64,000 bases of DNA, taken from NCBI RefSeq assembly GCF_002968575.1, contig NZ_PVBM01000012.1:62001-126000 (forward strand). Direction: 5' to 3'. Positions 36,762 through 45,503 of the stretch are shown in pieces; position 1 is the stretch's first letter; each line of letters opens with the position of its first letter. Both the position numbers and the translations under genes were made by a program. Under the pieces are notes generated by a model that was given only the letters and a program-made list of their open reading frames with translations, did not search any database and was not told the DNA's origin. The DNA is from Neorhizobium huautlense (GTDB lineage Bacteria > Pseudomonadota > Alphaproteobacteria > Rhizobiales > Rhizobiaceae).

Positions 36762-37490
36762 TCAGAGATCGACGCTGTTCGGGAGGATCACGAGATCGCG
36801 GATCGTTACGTTGCGCGGCCTCGACAGCATGAAGAGCACGGCGTCGGCCACTTCCTTTGGCTGCATCAGGCTGCCATTGGCAAGCGCTTCCTCCATCTTG
36901 GCCTTCGGCCAGTCGTCGAGCAGTGCCGTGACGACTGGCCCTGGCAGGACCGCACCGACACGCACGCCATGCGGAGCGACCTGACGGCGGGTCGAATGCA
37001 CGAAGGCCTGGACTGCGAACTTCGATGCCGTGTAGATCGGCTCCCAGACCACCGGCACCACCCCGGCAATCGAACTGGTGAACAGGATGTCGCCCGACTT
37101 CTGCGCGATCATGTGCGGCAGGACCGCATGCACCGAGCGGAAGGCGGCATTGATGTTGAGATTGAGCATCCGGTCCCAGGCATCCGGATCTCCCTCGGCC
37201 ACCGGCCCACCGATATAGGCGCCGGCGTTGGCATGAAAGATATCGAGCCGGCCAGCAAGCTCCAGGATGCGGGGAAGCATGCTGGAGACGGCAGGACCGT
37301 CGAAGAGATCGACCACCAGGGGCTTTGCGCGCTCGCCGAATTCCTGGCAAAGCGTCTCGAGCTTGTCCTTGGCGCGGTCGATCAGAACGACGGTCGCGCC
37401 TTCGGCGATCAGTGTGCGGGCGCATTCAAGCCCGATACCTGAGGCTGCGCCGGTGATCCCCGCAACCTTGCCCTTCATCAGTTCAGTCAT
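36762..37490 (-). CDS. rbtD: Ribitol 2-dehydrogenase (short-chain dehydrogenase)
   Basis: A 242-residue SDR with cofactor loop TGAASGIG (13-20), catalytic S140, Y153 and K157 (PIYTASKFA). Long stretches match my memory of Klebsiella ribitol dehydrogenase, for example [40 protein letters not shown] and the exact end VILPNSVDL. It oxidises ribitol to D-ribulose with NAD. It is placed between a ribulokinase-like gene and an RbsC/XylH-type permease gene, which completes a ribitol pathway. Confidence 0.85.
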   Translation of the reverse strand: MTELMKGKVAGITGAASGIGLECARTLIAEGATVVLIDRAKDKLETLCQEFGERAKPLVVDLFDGPAVSSMLPRILELAGRLDIFHANAGAYIGGPVAEGDPDAWDRMLNLNINAAFRSVHAVLPHMIAQKSGDILFTSSIAGVVPVVWEPIYTASKFAVQAFVHSTRRQVAPHGVRVGAVLPGPVVTALLDDWPKAKMEEALANGSLMQPKEVADAVLFMLSRPRNVTIRDLVILPNSVDL

Positions 37491-37511
37491 AACAGGTCTC
37501 CAGTCTTTATA

Positions 37512-38774
37512 TCAGGCACGGCCATGGCTGACGCGCGAACGGCGAGCGAGCGAGTCGACGATCACGGCGATGGCGAGAACGGCACCGGTGATCATGTAGC
37601 GAAGCGACGAGCTGAGGTTGAGCAGCGTCAGGCCGTTCGAGATCGCCTGGATGACGATGATGCCGAGAAGTGCCGAGTAAGCGCTGCCGCGACCGCCGAA
37701 GAGGCTGGTGCCGCCGATGACGGCTGCGGCGATGGCGTTCAGATTGACGTCACCTGTGCCCGCCTGCTGGCTAGACGAGGCGAGACGGGCTGCCGAGAGC
37801 GTGCCACCGAGCGCGGCCAGCGTCGAGCACAGCATGAAGGCGCTCATGTAGATGCGGCGGACATTGATGCCGGAGCGGCGGGCGGCTTCGCGGTTGCCAC
37901 CGACCGCGAACATGGACCGACCCCACTGAGTCTTGGTCAGTGCATAGTTGAGGATGACGACAAGAGCCACGAAGAGGCCGAACATCCATGGCACGCCGCG
38001 CCCCATATTGAGGTAGTAGACGGCAGCTTCCAGGACCAAAGTCAGAACGGCGGCCTTGACGACGAGGCTGCTCAGCGGCTGCGAGGAGAGATTGACCGCC
38101 TGACGGCGCTTCCTGATCACCAGACCGGCAGCAATCAGGACGGCACCCGGGACCAGGGCGAGCAGGTAGGACAGCCAGTCCGGCATCACGAGGATCTGGC
38201 CGAAGCGGACGAGCGGCGAAGCATAAGGCAGATTAATGCTGCCCGTTGGGCCGAGGATATAGAGCTGCATCCCAAGCAATGCCAACAAACCTGCAAGCGT
38301 GGCAACGAAGCTCGGCATGCCGAGACGATTGTAAAGCATGGCGTAGAGTGCACCGACTGCCGCGCCCGTGACCAGGGCGGCACCAATGGCGAGCGGCAGC
38401 GAAATGCCGAAATTGACCCAGAGCACGCCAATGATCGCGGAGGCGAGACCACTCATCGAGCCGACCGACAAGTCGATTTCGCCGAGGATGAGGACGCAGA
38501 CGATACCGAGCGAGATGATGCCGACGGTGGCGCAATCGAACAGCAGGTTCACCAGATTGTTCGGTGCAAGGAAGATCGGGTTGAGGATGCTGAAGACCGT
38601 CGAGATGACGATCAGGCCGATCGCAACCGGTAGCATGCCGAGATCGCCGGAGCGGACGCGGCTGATGAAGGCGCGGATCGTGCCGCCAATGCCGTCGGCG
38701 TGGCTGACACGCTCGTCGCTGCGATCGAGTGCGAGCGAAGTGGGCTTGGAATTGGGGGACATGTCGGTGCTCAT
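37512..38774 (-). CDS. Sugar ABC permease (RbsC/XylH type), probable ribitol uptake
   Basis: A 420-residue permease of the branched-chain/monosaccharide class. After a polar N-terminus of about 45 residues come some ten hydrophobic segments. The cytoplasmic loop MFAVGGNREAARRSGINVRR, the RbsC-class equivalent of the EAA loop, is visible. The size exceeds ribose permease and matches XylH. It overlaps the ATPase gene by 4 bases. With the flanking genes it probably imports ribitol or a related pentitol. Confidence 0.9.
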   Translation of the reverse strand: MSTDMSPNSKPTSLALDRSDERVSHADGIGGTIRAFISRVRSGDLGMLPVAIGLIVISTVFSILNPIFLAPNNLVNLLFDCATVGIISLGIVCVLILGEIDLSVGSMSGLASAIIGVLWVNFGISLPLAIGAALVTGAAVGALYAMLYNRLGMPSFVATLAGLLALLGMQLYILGPTGSINLPYASPLVRFGQILVMPDWLSYLLALVPGAVLIAAGLVIRKRRQAVNLSSQPLSSLVVKAAVLTLVLEAAVYYLNMGRGVPWMFGLFVALVVILNYALTKTQWGRSMFAVGGNREAARRSGINVRRIYMSAFMLCSTLAALGGTLSAARLASSSQQAGTGDVNLNAIAAAVIGGTSLFGGRGSAYSALLGIIVIQAISNGLTLLNLSSSLRYMITGAVLAIAVIVDSLARRSRVSHGRA

Positions 38775-39592
38775 GCGTGGCTCCCGCCGGTTGCTGCCTG
38801 CTCGCCGCTCTTGCGGCCGATACGGCGCGAGACGGCGTTTTCCGTGGCCCCTGTGATGGCGGCCACGAGTTCGTGGCTGGACGCGTCCGGACTGAAGACG
38901 CCGTTGTTCTTGCCGAGACGCAGGACCACGATGCGGTCAGCGACTGCTCGTACGTCTTCCATGTTGTGGCTAATGATGATGACGCCGAGGCCGCGCTCAC
39001 GCACGCGCTCGATCAGATTCAGAACCTCCGCCGTCTGGGCGACACCGAGGGCAGCGGTCGGCTCGTCGAGCATGATGATCTTCGGGTCGAGCAGCAGCGA
39101 GCGCGCGATCGCGACCGTCTGGCGCTGGCCGCCGGAGAGCGAGGCGATCGGTTCTCGGACCGAAGGGATACGGGCCGCGAGCTCCCGAAGCAGGGTCCAG
39201 GCTCGCACTTCCATCGCCACCTCGTCGAGGTTCCAGGGCGAAATCTCGTGACCGAGAAAAAGATTGGCTACGACGTCGAGATTTTCGCACAACGCCAGAT
39301 CCTGGAACACCGTCGCGATGCCGAGTTCGAGCGCGCGGCTAGGGCTGTCGAGCGAGACTTCCTGGCCACAGAACTCAATCCGGCCGGAGCTCGGCCGATG
39401 GACGCCCGCCAGAACCTTGATTAGCGTCGACTTTCCGGCGCCGTTGTCCCCGACCAGAGCGACGACCTCGCCCGCCTTCACCTCCAGCTCGATGTCGGAC
39501 AAAGCGGATACCGCACCGAAATTCTTCGAGACATTGCTCAGCTTCAGGATGGTCGTGCCCTTTGGAGGCAGACCGATGACATTTCGTTGCAT
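38771..39592 (-). CDS. Sugar ABC ATP-binding protein, single-domain (XylG/RbsA-like half)
   Basis: About 273 residues with one nucleotide-binding domain: Walker A GDNGAGKST, signature LSGGQRQTVAIARS, Walker B IIMLDEPTAALGVAQ and switch HNMEDV. RbsA-type ATPases normally have two fused domains, but single-domain versions occur in this transporter class. The start MQRNVIG (39592) is preferred over the longer frame to 39691, which would run through the intergenic hairpin and into the preceding binding-protein gene. Confidence 0.88.
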   Translation of the reverse strand: MQRNVIGLPPKGTTILKLSNVSKNFGAVSALSDIELEVKAGEVVALVGDNGAGKSTLIKVLAGVHRPSSGRIEFCGQEVSLDSPSRALELGIATVFQDLALCENLDVVANLFLGHEISPWNLDEVAMEVRAWTLLRELAARIPSVREPIASLSGGQRQTVAIARSLLLDPKIIMLDEPTAALGVAQTAEVLNLIERVRERGLGVIIISHNMEDVRAVADRIVVLRLGKNNGVFSPDASSHELVAAITGATENAVSRRIGRKSGEQAATGGSHA

Positions 39593-39622
39593 GACGGGCG
39601 CTCTTCTTTCGACATGGGTCAC

Positions 39623-39649
39623 GCCCGGCCGGAGCAAGCCCGGCCGAGC
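39623..39649 (-). other. Stem-loop between binding-protein and ATPase genes
   Basis: The transcribed strand folds GCTCGGCCGG against CCGGCCGGGC (one U-G pair) around a 7-base loop, 15 bases after the binding-protein stop. It has no T-tract. It matches the other hairpins that follow binding-protein genes here. Confidence 0.65.
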
Positions 39650-39663
39650 GCCTTGGGAGATCA

Positions 39664-40710
39664 TTACTGAGTGATACCGAGCTTCTTGCAACCCTCGGCA
39701 TATTCGCCGGTGCAGATTTCTTCGGGCTTCTGGATGCCCTTGTCGAAGATCTCAGCCTTGATGTTTTCCGCGGTCACAACGGCCGGCACGAAGAGCTCGG
39801 ACGGCGTGTTGTAGAGCGTGGTCTTGGCTTCCGGGGTTTCGCCCTTCAGGAGCTTGACCGCGACGTTGGCGGCGGCAGCGGCGACGATTTCCGAAGGCTT
39901 GGAGATCGTGTTGTACTGGTCGCCCGAGATGATGAGCTGCAGGGCAGCGATCGTCGCGTCGTTACCCGTGATCGGCGGAACCGGGTTTACGCCGGCGGCC
40001 TTGAAGGCGGCGATCGCGCCACCGCCGGTCCCGTCGTTTGCGGCAACCACGCCCTTGATCTTGGCGCCGAAGCGGGTGATCTGGCCCGCCGCCCATTCCT
40101 GTGCCTTCGGCGGCGCCCATTCCGGCGTGTCGAATTCGGCAAGCGTCTTGTAGTCCGAGTCCTTCAGCCCGCGATGGATACCGTCACGGATGAGGCCTGC
40201 CGCCGCATCGGTCGGTGAACCGTTGATCTGCAGGACGCCCGAGCCGCCCGGAACACCACTCGCTTTCAGGTGATCGACGAGCGACTTGGCAATCGCATGG
40301 CCGATGCCTTCGTTGTCGAAGGAAACGTAGTAGTCGGCAGCCTTGTTCGGGATCGGCCGGTCATAGGCGATGACCTTGACGTCCTGGGACTGGGCGATTT
40401 CGACAAGCGCAGCAGCCGCAGCGGAATCGACCGGGTCGAGAACAACGACCTTGGCGCCCTGCGCGATCACCGAGTTGAACTGCTGTTGCTGGAGTGCGAC
40501 GTCCGCATTGGCATTCTGATAGATGACGGTGCAGGACGGGCAGAGCTTGGCCATCTCGGCCTTGAAGCCCGGATAGTCGTGTTCTTCATAGCGCGTCGAT
40601 GCCTGGTCGGGCATCAGGAAGGCGACGGTTGCCCCCTCCTGCGCGAGAGCGGAACCGGAAACCATTGCGGCGAGACCGGCGGTTGCCAGCAGCATGGAAC
40701 GAATTTTCAT
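39664..40710 (-). CDS. Periplasmic sugar-binding protein (XylF/RbsB type), probable ribitol receptor
   Basis: A 348-residue binding protein of the Peripla_BP_4 class. Signal peptide MKIRSMLLATAGLAAMVSGS with cleavage after ALAQ. Core motifs are QQQQFNSVIAQGAKVVVLDP, IAYDRPIPNK and VVAANDGTGGGAIAAFKAAG, as in XylF and RbsB. It is the first gene of the pentitol operon, preceded by a 40-base palindrome in the region shared with the divergent LacI gene. Ligand ribitol is inferred from the operon. Confidence 0.9.
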   Translation of the reverse strand: MKIRSMLLATAGLAAMVSGSALAQEGATVAFLMPDQASTRYEEHDYPGFKAEMAKLCPSCTVIYQNANADVALQQQQFNSVIAQGAKVVVLDPVDSAAAAALVEIAQSQDVKVIAYDRPIPNKAADYYVSFDNEGIGHAIAKSLVDHLKASGVPGGSGVLQINGSPTDAAAGLIRDGIHRGLKDSDYKTLAEFDTPEWAPPKAQEWAAGQITRFGAKIKGVVAANDGTGGGAIAAFKAAGVNPVPPITGNDATIAALQLIISGDQYNTISKPSEIVAAAAANVAVKLLKGETPEAKTTLYNTPSELFVPAVVTAENIKAEIFDKGIQKPEEICTGEYAEGCKKLGITQ

Positions 40711-40895
40711 GTCTCATTCTCCTCCTTGAATGGGAACAGCTCGCCTTAAAGAGACTGCCCCGGATCATCGCTCCCCATACCCATTCCGCGTCGCCTGACA
40801 TGAGGACGCAGTTCATCGTTCGTCGCCGAACACATCGGCGCCGCAAGACATGGGCACTGACAGAACGCCTCCCGGCTGACTCTCCACAGCCAACC

Positions 40896-40935
40896 TGCAT
40901 CATCGATGGAGCAACATTGCTCAATCGATGAAGCA
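40896..40935. promoter_or_regulatory. 40-base imperfect palindrome, candidate LacI operator
   Basis: Left arm TGCATCATCGATGGAGCAA (40896-40914) and right arm TTGCTCAATCGATGAAGCA (40917-40935) are reverse complements with two mismatches around a CA centre. The inner GAGCAA-CA-TTGCTC is perfect. It lies between the binding-protein gene and the divergent LacI gene, 54 bases before the latter start, as expected for the operator of the pentitol operon. Confidence 0.7.
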
Positions 40936-40988
40936 TCAATTGCCACTTCTCTCGTTTGATGTCAAGTTGGGTTCAGCAGGAGGAAGTC

Positions 40989-42002
40989 GTGAATCAGCAG
41001 CGCCCGCAGAAAAAGACGACGATCTACGATCTGGCCGAACTTGCCGCAACGTCGGCGAGCGCGGTGAGCGCCGTGCTAAACGGGAACTGGAAAAAGCGCC
41101 GGATCAGCACGCAGCTTGCCGAGAAGATCACCCGGATCGCCGAGGAGCAAGGCTACGCGGTGAACATGCAGGCGAGCCTGTTGCGGCGCGACAAGTCAAA
41201 GATCATCGGCATGATCGTGCCGAAATACGACAACCGCTATTTCGGCTCGATCGTCGAAACCTTCGAAATCATGGCGCGGGAACGCGGCCTGTTCCCTATC
41301 ATCACCTGCACTTTGCGCGATCCGGATCTTGAGGTCGAGGCAGCTCGAACCATGCTATCTTACCAGGTCGAATGGCTGATCTCGACCGGCGCAACCAATC
41401 CCGACCGGATTACCGACATCTGCCTTGCAGCCGGTGCCCACAGTCTCAATCTCGATCTGCCGGGAACCAAAGCGCCCTCGGTCATCTCTGACAATTTCGC
41501 CGGCGCGCGCGAACTGACCAGGCGCACCCTCATCAATCACCAGCGCAAGACTGGCGTGATGTCGCCACTACTCTTTATCGGCGGGCGGGGCTCAGACCAT
41601 AACACCGCTGAGCGTATCCGCGGTTTTCGCGTGGCGCACCAAGATCTCGGCGTCCCGATCGAGGAACAGCATATCCTTGCCTGCGGCTACGCCCCGGAAA
41701 AGGCTGCACAAGCGCTAAGCGCGATGGCAGCAAGGGAAGGAAGCGTGCCGCGCGGCATGTTCGTCAATTCGACCATCTCGCTGGAAGGCGTCATGCGGTG
41801 GATCAAGTCGTCGCCGCACTTAAACGGAGCGCCTCCCATCATCGGCTGCTTCGACTGGGATCCGTTCGTCGCGCTGCTTGGTCAAGACATCGAGATGGCG
41901 CGACAGGACGTGCCCGGCATGCTGACGGCCGCCTTCGACATCCTCGAAAAGGGTGGCGATGATACCAGGAATCTAATCGAGATTCCGCCTATCTTTGCGT
42001 GA
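40989..42002 (+). CDS. LacI-family transcriptional regulator
   Basis: A 337-residue repressor. The helix-turn-helix is TTIYDLAELAATSASAVSAV followed by LNGNWKKRRISTQLAEKI. The hinge and periplasmic-binding-like sensor begin at KIIGMIVPKYDNRYFGSIVE. GTG at 40989 has CAGGAGGAA three bases upstream, so I prefer it over the ATG at 40956. It is divergent from the ribitol-type operon and faces the palindrome at 40896. It likely represses that operon until the pentitol is present. Confidence 0.9.
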   Translation: MNQQRPQKKTTIYDLAELAATSASAVSAVLNGNWKKRRISTQLAEKITRIAEEQGYAVNMQASLLRRDKSKIIGMIVPKYDNRYFGSIVETFEIMARERGLFPIITCTLRDPDLEVEAARTMLSYQVEWLISTGATNPDRITDICLAAGAHSLNLDLPGTKAPSVISDNFAGARELTRRTLINHQRKTGVMSPLLFIGGRGSDHNTAERIRGFRVAHQDLGVPIEEQHILACGYAPEKAAQALSAMAAREGSVPRGMFVNSTISLEGVMRWIKSSPHLNGAPPIIGCFDWDPFVALLGQDIEMARQDVPGMLTAAFDILEKGGDDTRNLIEIPPIFA

Positions 42003-42503
42003 GCCAGACAAGAGTGGGTTGTCCAACCCAAGGGACTTCCTAGGGAAGAGGGACGTGCAGGTATCTCCACAATGGACGCAGAAGCGGACGGGCGGATATC
42101 GATGGAATCTAAACCAACGAAGCCGTTGTTATGCGGCAGGAATCACGTCGGTCAAAGCAAGCGGGATCTTTGCTGCGGGCTTTACCTCAGCGATCTGCCG
42201 GTGAAAGCGGGCGTCGGCAAAGCGCAAGTCGAAAAAGTTGCGCAGCAGCTGGTCGAACGCGCCCGCCCTTTTAATTTCCAGCACCCCTCCGGGCACGCCG
42301 TCCATCTTTGGCGCTACGCGGCCACATCCACCGACACGAAACTCCCCGCCGTTGCCCACGGCGCTTACCACTCCCGTCCCTTGGACAGGAGTTAAAATTC
42401 TTTGACCTCCAGAAGATGCAACAAAGCTATTGAGTCTACTCGATAAAACTCCGGTTTAGACGGCATCAAGACCGACACCTATTACTGCGAATCAGGTATT
42501 TAC
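42003..42503. other. 500-base gap; possible decayed ORF at 42129-42371 (minus)
   Basis: No gene is recognised here. A minus-strand frame of 80 codons (42129-42371, GTG start) has protein-like codon use and ends FHRQIAEVKPAAKIPLALTD followed by VIPAA. It could be the 3' remnant of a lost gene. I could not assign it to a family, and it has no convincing ribosome site. Confidence 0.3.
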
Positions 42504-42541
42504 AACTAACATGTTAAGTGCATATTATAACGATGTTAGTT
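42504..42541. promoter_or_regulatory. Nested palindromes upstream of DapA-family gene, candidate GntR operator
   Basis: AACTAACAT (42504-42512) and ATGTTAGTT (42533-42541) are perfect inverted repeats. Inside them are two similar short palindromes, TAACATGTTA (42508-42517) and TAACGATGTTA (42528-42538). They end just before the ribosome site GGAGGAG of the first gene of the operon, whose second gene encodes a GntR regulator. Confidence 0.65.
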
Positions 42542-42556
42542 CGGAGGAGCAGTCTA

Positions 42557-43441
42557 TTGGGAACGAAGTTCGGCCTGTCAGCGGCGCTGACCACACCGTT
42601 TGACGAAAGCGGCAGAATCCTGCTCCCCCTCCTCGTGGAACATGCGAAGTTTTGCCTCGCTCATAGTTGCGATAGCGTCACGGTGTTCGGCACCACCGGC
42701 GAAGGCAGCTCGATTGGCTCCCACGAGCGCGGCAAGGTTCTTTCGGCGCTGACGTCCGCCGGTATTTCCGGCAGACAGATCGTTGCGGGTGTTCTCGTGG
42801 ATTCTGTTTTGGATGCGGTGGAGCAGATGGCTGAGGCACTGGATGCCGGAGCGCGGAACATTCTGCTGGCCCCGCCTTCGTATTTCAAGAATGTCTCCGA
42901 TGACGGCCTGTTCGGATGGTTTTCCGCAGTCTTTGCCGGACTAGGCTCCAAGGCGCGCGATGTGATCGTCTACAACATACCCTCGGTCACCATGGTCAAG
43001 ATCTCGGTTGAGCTTGTTGCGCGGATGCGGGCGGCTTTTCCGGCCATCGTGGTCGGCGTCAAGGATTCTGGCGGCGATTGGACGTATACGGAGCATCTTT
43101 TGAAGGGCCACGGCGACCTGGCGATCATGATCGGCGATGAACGTCATCTGGCCCAAGGCACCCGCATGGGCGGCCAGGGCGCCATTTCCGGCATGGCCAA
43201 CCTCTTGGGCGCTGAAGTGCGCGCCATGGCCGTGGATGGCAAGGATGATCGCCGCGTCACCGATCTTGTGGAAGTCATCCTGAAATATCCGGTCACCCCG
43301 TCCGTCAAGGCGCTGGTTGCCCATACGAGCGGGAACACGCTATGGCTGAACGTGAGGCCTCCGCTCGTTACCGTCGCGCCGCAGGATCGCGAACGGATTG
43401 CTCTGGCATTCGATCAGGCTTTCGCAACGCGGGCCGCCTGA
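42557..43441 (+). CDS. Dihydrodipicolinate-synthase-family aldolase (DapA/KDG-aldolase-like)
   Basis: A 294-residue class I aldolase TIM barrel. It has the pyruvate-binding loop VFGTTGEGSSIGSHERGK, the catalytic tyrosine in DVIVYNIPSV and the Schiff-base lysine in IVVGVKDSGGDW. The ATG frame at 42518 lies inside the palindromic operator; the TTG at 42557 (MGTKFGLSAALTTPF) has GGAGGAG six bases upstream and is chosen. In a sugar operon it probably cleaves or forms a 2-keto-3-deoxy sugar acid, not lysine precursors. Confidence 0.87.
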   Translation: MGTKFGLSAALTTPFDESGRILLPLLVEHAKFCLAHSCDSVTVFGTTGEGSSIGSHERGKVLSALTSAGISGRQIVAGVLVDSVLDAVEQMAEALDAGARNILLAPPSYFKNVSDDGLFGWFSAVFAGLGSKARDVIVYNIPSVTMVKISVELVARMRAAFPAIVVGVKDSGGDWTYTEHLLKGHGDLAIMIGDERHLAQGTRMGGQGAISGMANLLGAEVRAMAVDGKDDRRVTDLVEVILKYPVTPSVKALVAHTSGNTLWLNVRPPLVTVAPQDRERIALAFDQAFATRAA

Positions 43442-43447
43442 GGCTCA

Positions 43448-44119
43448 ATGGAGACGTTCATGGAGGAGACAGGCGAACAGGTTCCGTTGCGGGAAAAGGC
43501 GTATGAAAGCTTCACGCGTCATCTGCTCGCGCGGGATGTTCGCCCCGGCCAGTTTATTTCGCAGCGGCAGCTGGTGGAACTGACGGGGCTGACCCTCGGT
43601 GCGATCCGTGAACTCATTCCGCGGCTGGAAACGGAAGGGCTGATCAAGACCGTGCCGCAGCGCGGGCTTCAGATCGCTCATATTGATCTCAGCCTGATCC
43701 GCGAAGCCTTTCAGTTCCGCATCGTGCTGGAAAAAGAGGCGGTCGTCTTCTTCACCCGCAATGCAGGCGATCAGGCGGTCCAGCAACTGCTGGAGCAACA
43801 TCGGGATATCGTGCAGCGGATTGAGGCGAACGGCCCTTCACCCGAGCTGGAACAGCATGCACAGGCAACGGACTGGGGCATGCACAATGCCTTTATCGAT
43901 GCCATGGGCAATTCGATCATCTCGAATGCCTATCGCGTGAATGCCATCAAGATGCGGCTGATCAATCAGGAGCGCATCCGCATCGAAGGGCGCGTGGGCC
44001 CGGTCATGAAGGAACATCTAGCGGTGCTCGAAGCCATCGAACGCCGATCGGTTGAAGACGCGATCCAGCGCCTTGTGGCACATATCGGAAATGCGAGGGA
44101 TCGCGCACTCGCAGTGTGA
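43448..44119 (+). CDS. GntR-family regulator, FCD subfamily
   Basis: A 223-residue regulator. Winged helix: YESFTRHLLARDVRPGQFIS, then ELTGLTLGAIRELIPRLETE. The FCD domain includes VLEKEAVVFFTRNAGDQAV and a WGMHNAFIDAMGNS segment. It sits 6 bases behind the aldolase gene and before the binding-protein gene in one operon, so it is autoregulated through the palindromes at 42504. The second ATG at 43460 is a possible alternative start. Confidence 0.88.
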   Translation: METFMEETGEQVPLREKAYESFTRHLLARDVRPGQFISQRQLVELTGLTLGAIRELIPRLETEGLIKTVPQRGLQIAHIDLSLIREAFQFRIVLEKEAVVFFTRNAGDQAVQQLLEQHRDIVQRIEANGPSPELEQHAQATDWGMHNAFIDAMGNSIISNAYRVNAIKMRLINQERIRIEGRVGPVMKEHLAVLEAIERRSVEDAIQRLVAHIGNARDRALAV

Positions 44120-44171
44120 TTTTGTCAATCGGCCGCTCGGAGGAGATGCGGTCGTTCAAAGGGAGGATAAT

Positions 44172-45503
44172 ATGACGACTTCGATCATGAAGCCGACGCG
44201 TCGCTCGTTTCTGGCGGCCAGCGCGGCATTGGGCGGCGCAGCCATGCTGGGCGGAAGACCGGCATCCGCGGCTGTCGACTGGAAGCGCTTTGCCGGCAAG
44301 ACGCTGAACGTCAACCTGGTCAAGAGCCCGCGCAGCGAAACCCTCATCAAGTATCTTCCGGAGTTCGAAAGCCTCACCGGCATGAAGGTGAATGCCGAAG
44401 CAACGCCGGAACAGCAGCAGCGCCAGAAGACGGTGATCGAACTCAGCACCGGCAAGCCAAGCTTCGATGTGGTGCATCTGAGCTATCACGTGCAGAAGCG
44501 CCAGTTCGAAAAGGGCAATTGGTTGGCCGATATCAGCGGCTTTCTGAAAGACCCGTCGCTAACTGATCCTTCCCTGACGGAAGGCGATTTTGCCGAAGCA
44601 GGTCTGCTGTTTGCCAAGGATGCCAAGGGCGTTCTGCGGTCGCTGCCCTTCTCAGTGGATTACTGGATCGTCTACTGGAACAAGGATCTCTTCGAAAAGA
44701 AGGGGCTTTCCTACCCCACCACATTCGAGGAAATGGTTGCCGCTGCCGAGAAGATTACTGATCCTTCGTCAAACACCTACGGCTTCGTCGCGCGCGGCCT
44801 GAAGAATGCGAATACCCCGGTCTGGACTTCGCTGATGTTGGGTTACGGAGCGGCCCCCATCGGTGCCGACGGCAAGGTGAACACGACATCCAAGGAAGCG
44901 GTCGAGGCGGCGAAACTCTACCAGCGGCTGATGACCAAGGCGGCCCCTCCCGGCGTCTCCGGCTTCAACTGGGCGGAAGCACAATCGGCCTTCCTTCAGG
45001 GCAAGATCGGTATGTGGTTCGATGGCGTGGGCTTTGCGCCGCCAATCGAGGATCCCCAGAAGTCGCGGGTGGTCGGCAAGACCGGTTATGGCGTGATGCC
45101 CAAGGGTCCGGTGGCACAGGCTTCCGGCACCTTCGGCGATGGCCTTGGGGTTGTCGAAGCTTCCGCCAACAAGGAGGCAGCCTACCTGTTTTGCCAGTGG
45201 GCCATCTCGCACGATATGGGCGCACGCCTGTTGCAGGCCGGTGCCGGGGTTCCGTTCCGGCAGTCCATCCTGTCCGATCCCAAGGTGCGCGAAGGCGTAA
45301 AGATGCCGGGTGCATGGCTGGATGCGGTCGCTGGTTCCGGCAAGATTTCCAAGCTCGCGCTGCCGGTCGTGATCCCGGTTACCGAATTCCGCGATATCTA
45401 CGGGGTTGCGCTCACCAATATGATCGGCGGTGCCGATCCTGAAACAGAACTGAAGAACGCCACGGCCCAGTTCGAGCCGGTTCTGGCGCGAAGCGAGGGA
45501 TAA
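44172..45503 (+). CDS. Sugar-binding protein of third MalK-type ABC importer, Tat-type signal
   Basis: A 443-residue binding protein. The ATG at 44172 has AAGGGAGGATAAT before it and starts a twin-arginine-like signal: PTRRSFLAASAALGGAAMLG with cleavage near ASAAVD. The 40 codons upstream in frame overlap the GntR gene and are rejected. The mature part has the family-1 start LNVNLVKSPRSETLIKYLPE. It overlaps the first permease by one base (TAATG), and no hairpin follows it. Confidence 0.9.
   Translation: MTTSIMKPTRRSFLAASAALGGAAMLGGRPASAAVDWKRFAGKTLNVNLVKSPRSETLIKYLPEFESLTGMKVNAEATPEQQQRQKTVIELSTGKPSFDVVHLSYHVQKRQFEKGNWLADISGFLKDPSLTDPSLTEGDFAEAGLLFAKDAKGVLRSLPFSVDYWIVYWNKDLFEKKGLSYPTTFEEMVAAAEKITDPSSNTYGFVARGLKNANTPVWTSLMLGYGAAPIGADGKVNTTSKEAVEAAKLYQRLMTKAAPPGVSGFNWAEAQSAFLQGKIGMWFDGVGFAPPIEDPQKSRVVGKTGYGVMPKGPVAQASGTFGDGLGVVEASANKEAAYLFCQWAISHDMGARLLQAGAGVPFRQSILSDPKVREGVKMPGAWLDAVAGSGKISKLALPVVIPVTEFRDIYGVALTNMIGGADPETELKNATAQFEPVLARSEG

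Noticed and set aside
35204-36832. Long 542-codon plus-strand ORF
   Set aside because: It is antisense to the FGGY kinase, which has full family motifs; the plus-strand product is rich in Arg, Asp and Gly without domain motifs, a GC-rich shadow.
37524-38633. 369-codon plus-strand ORF
   Set aside because: Antisense to the RbsC/XylH-type permease; highly charged shadow of membrane helices.
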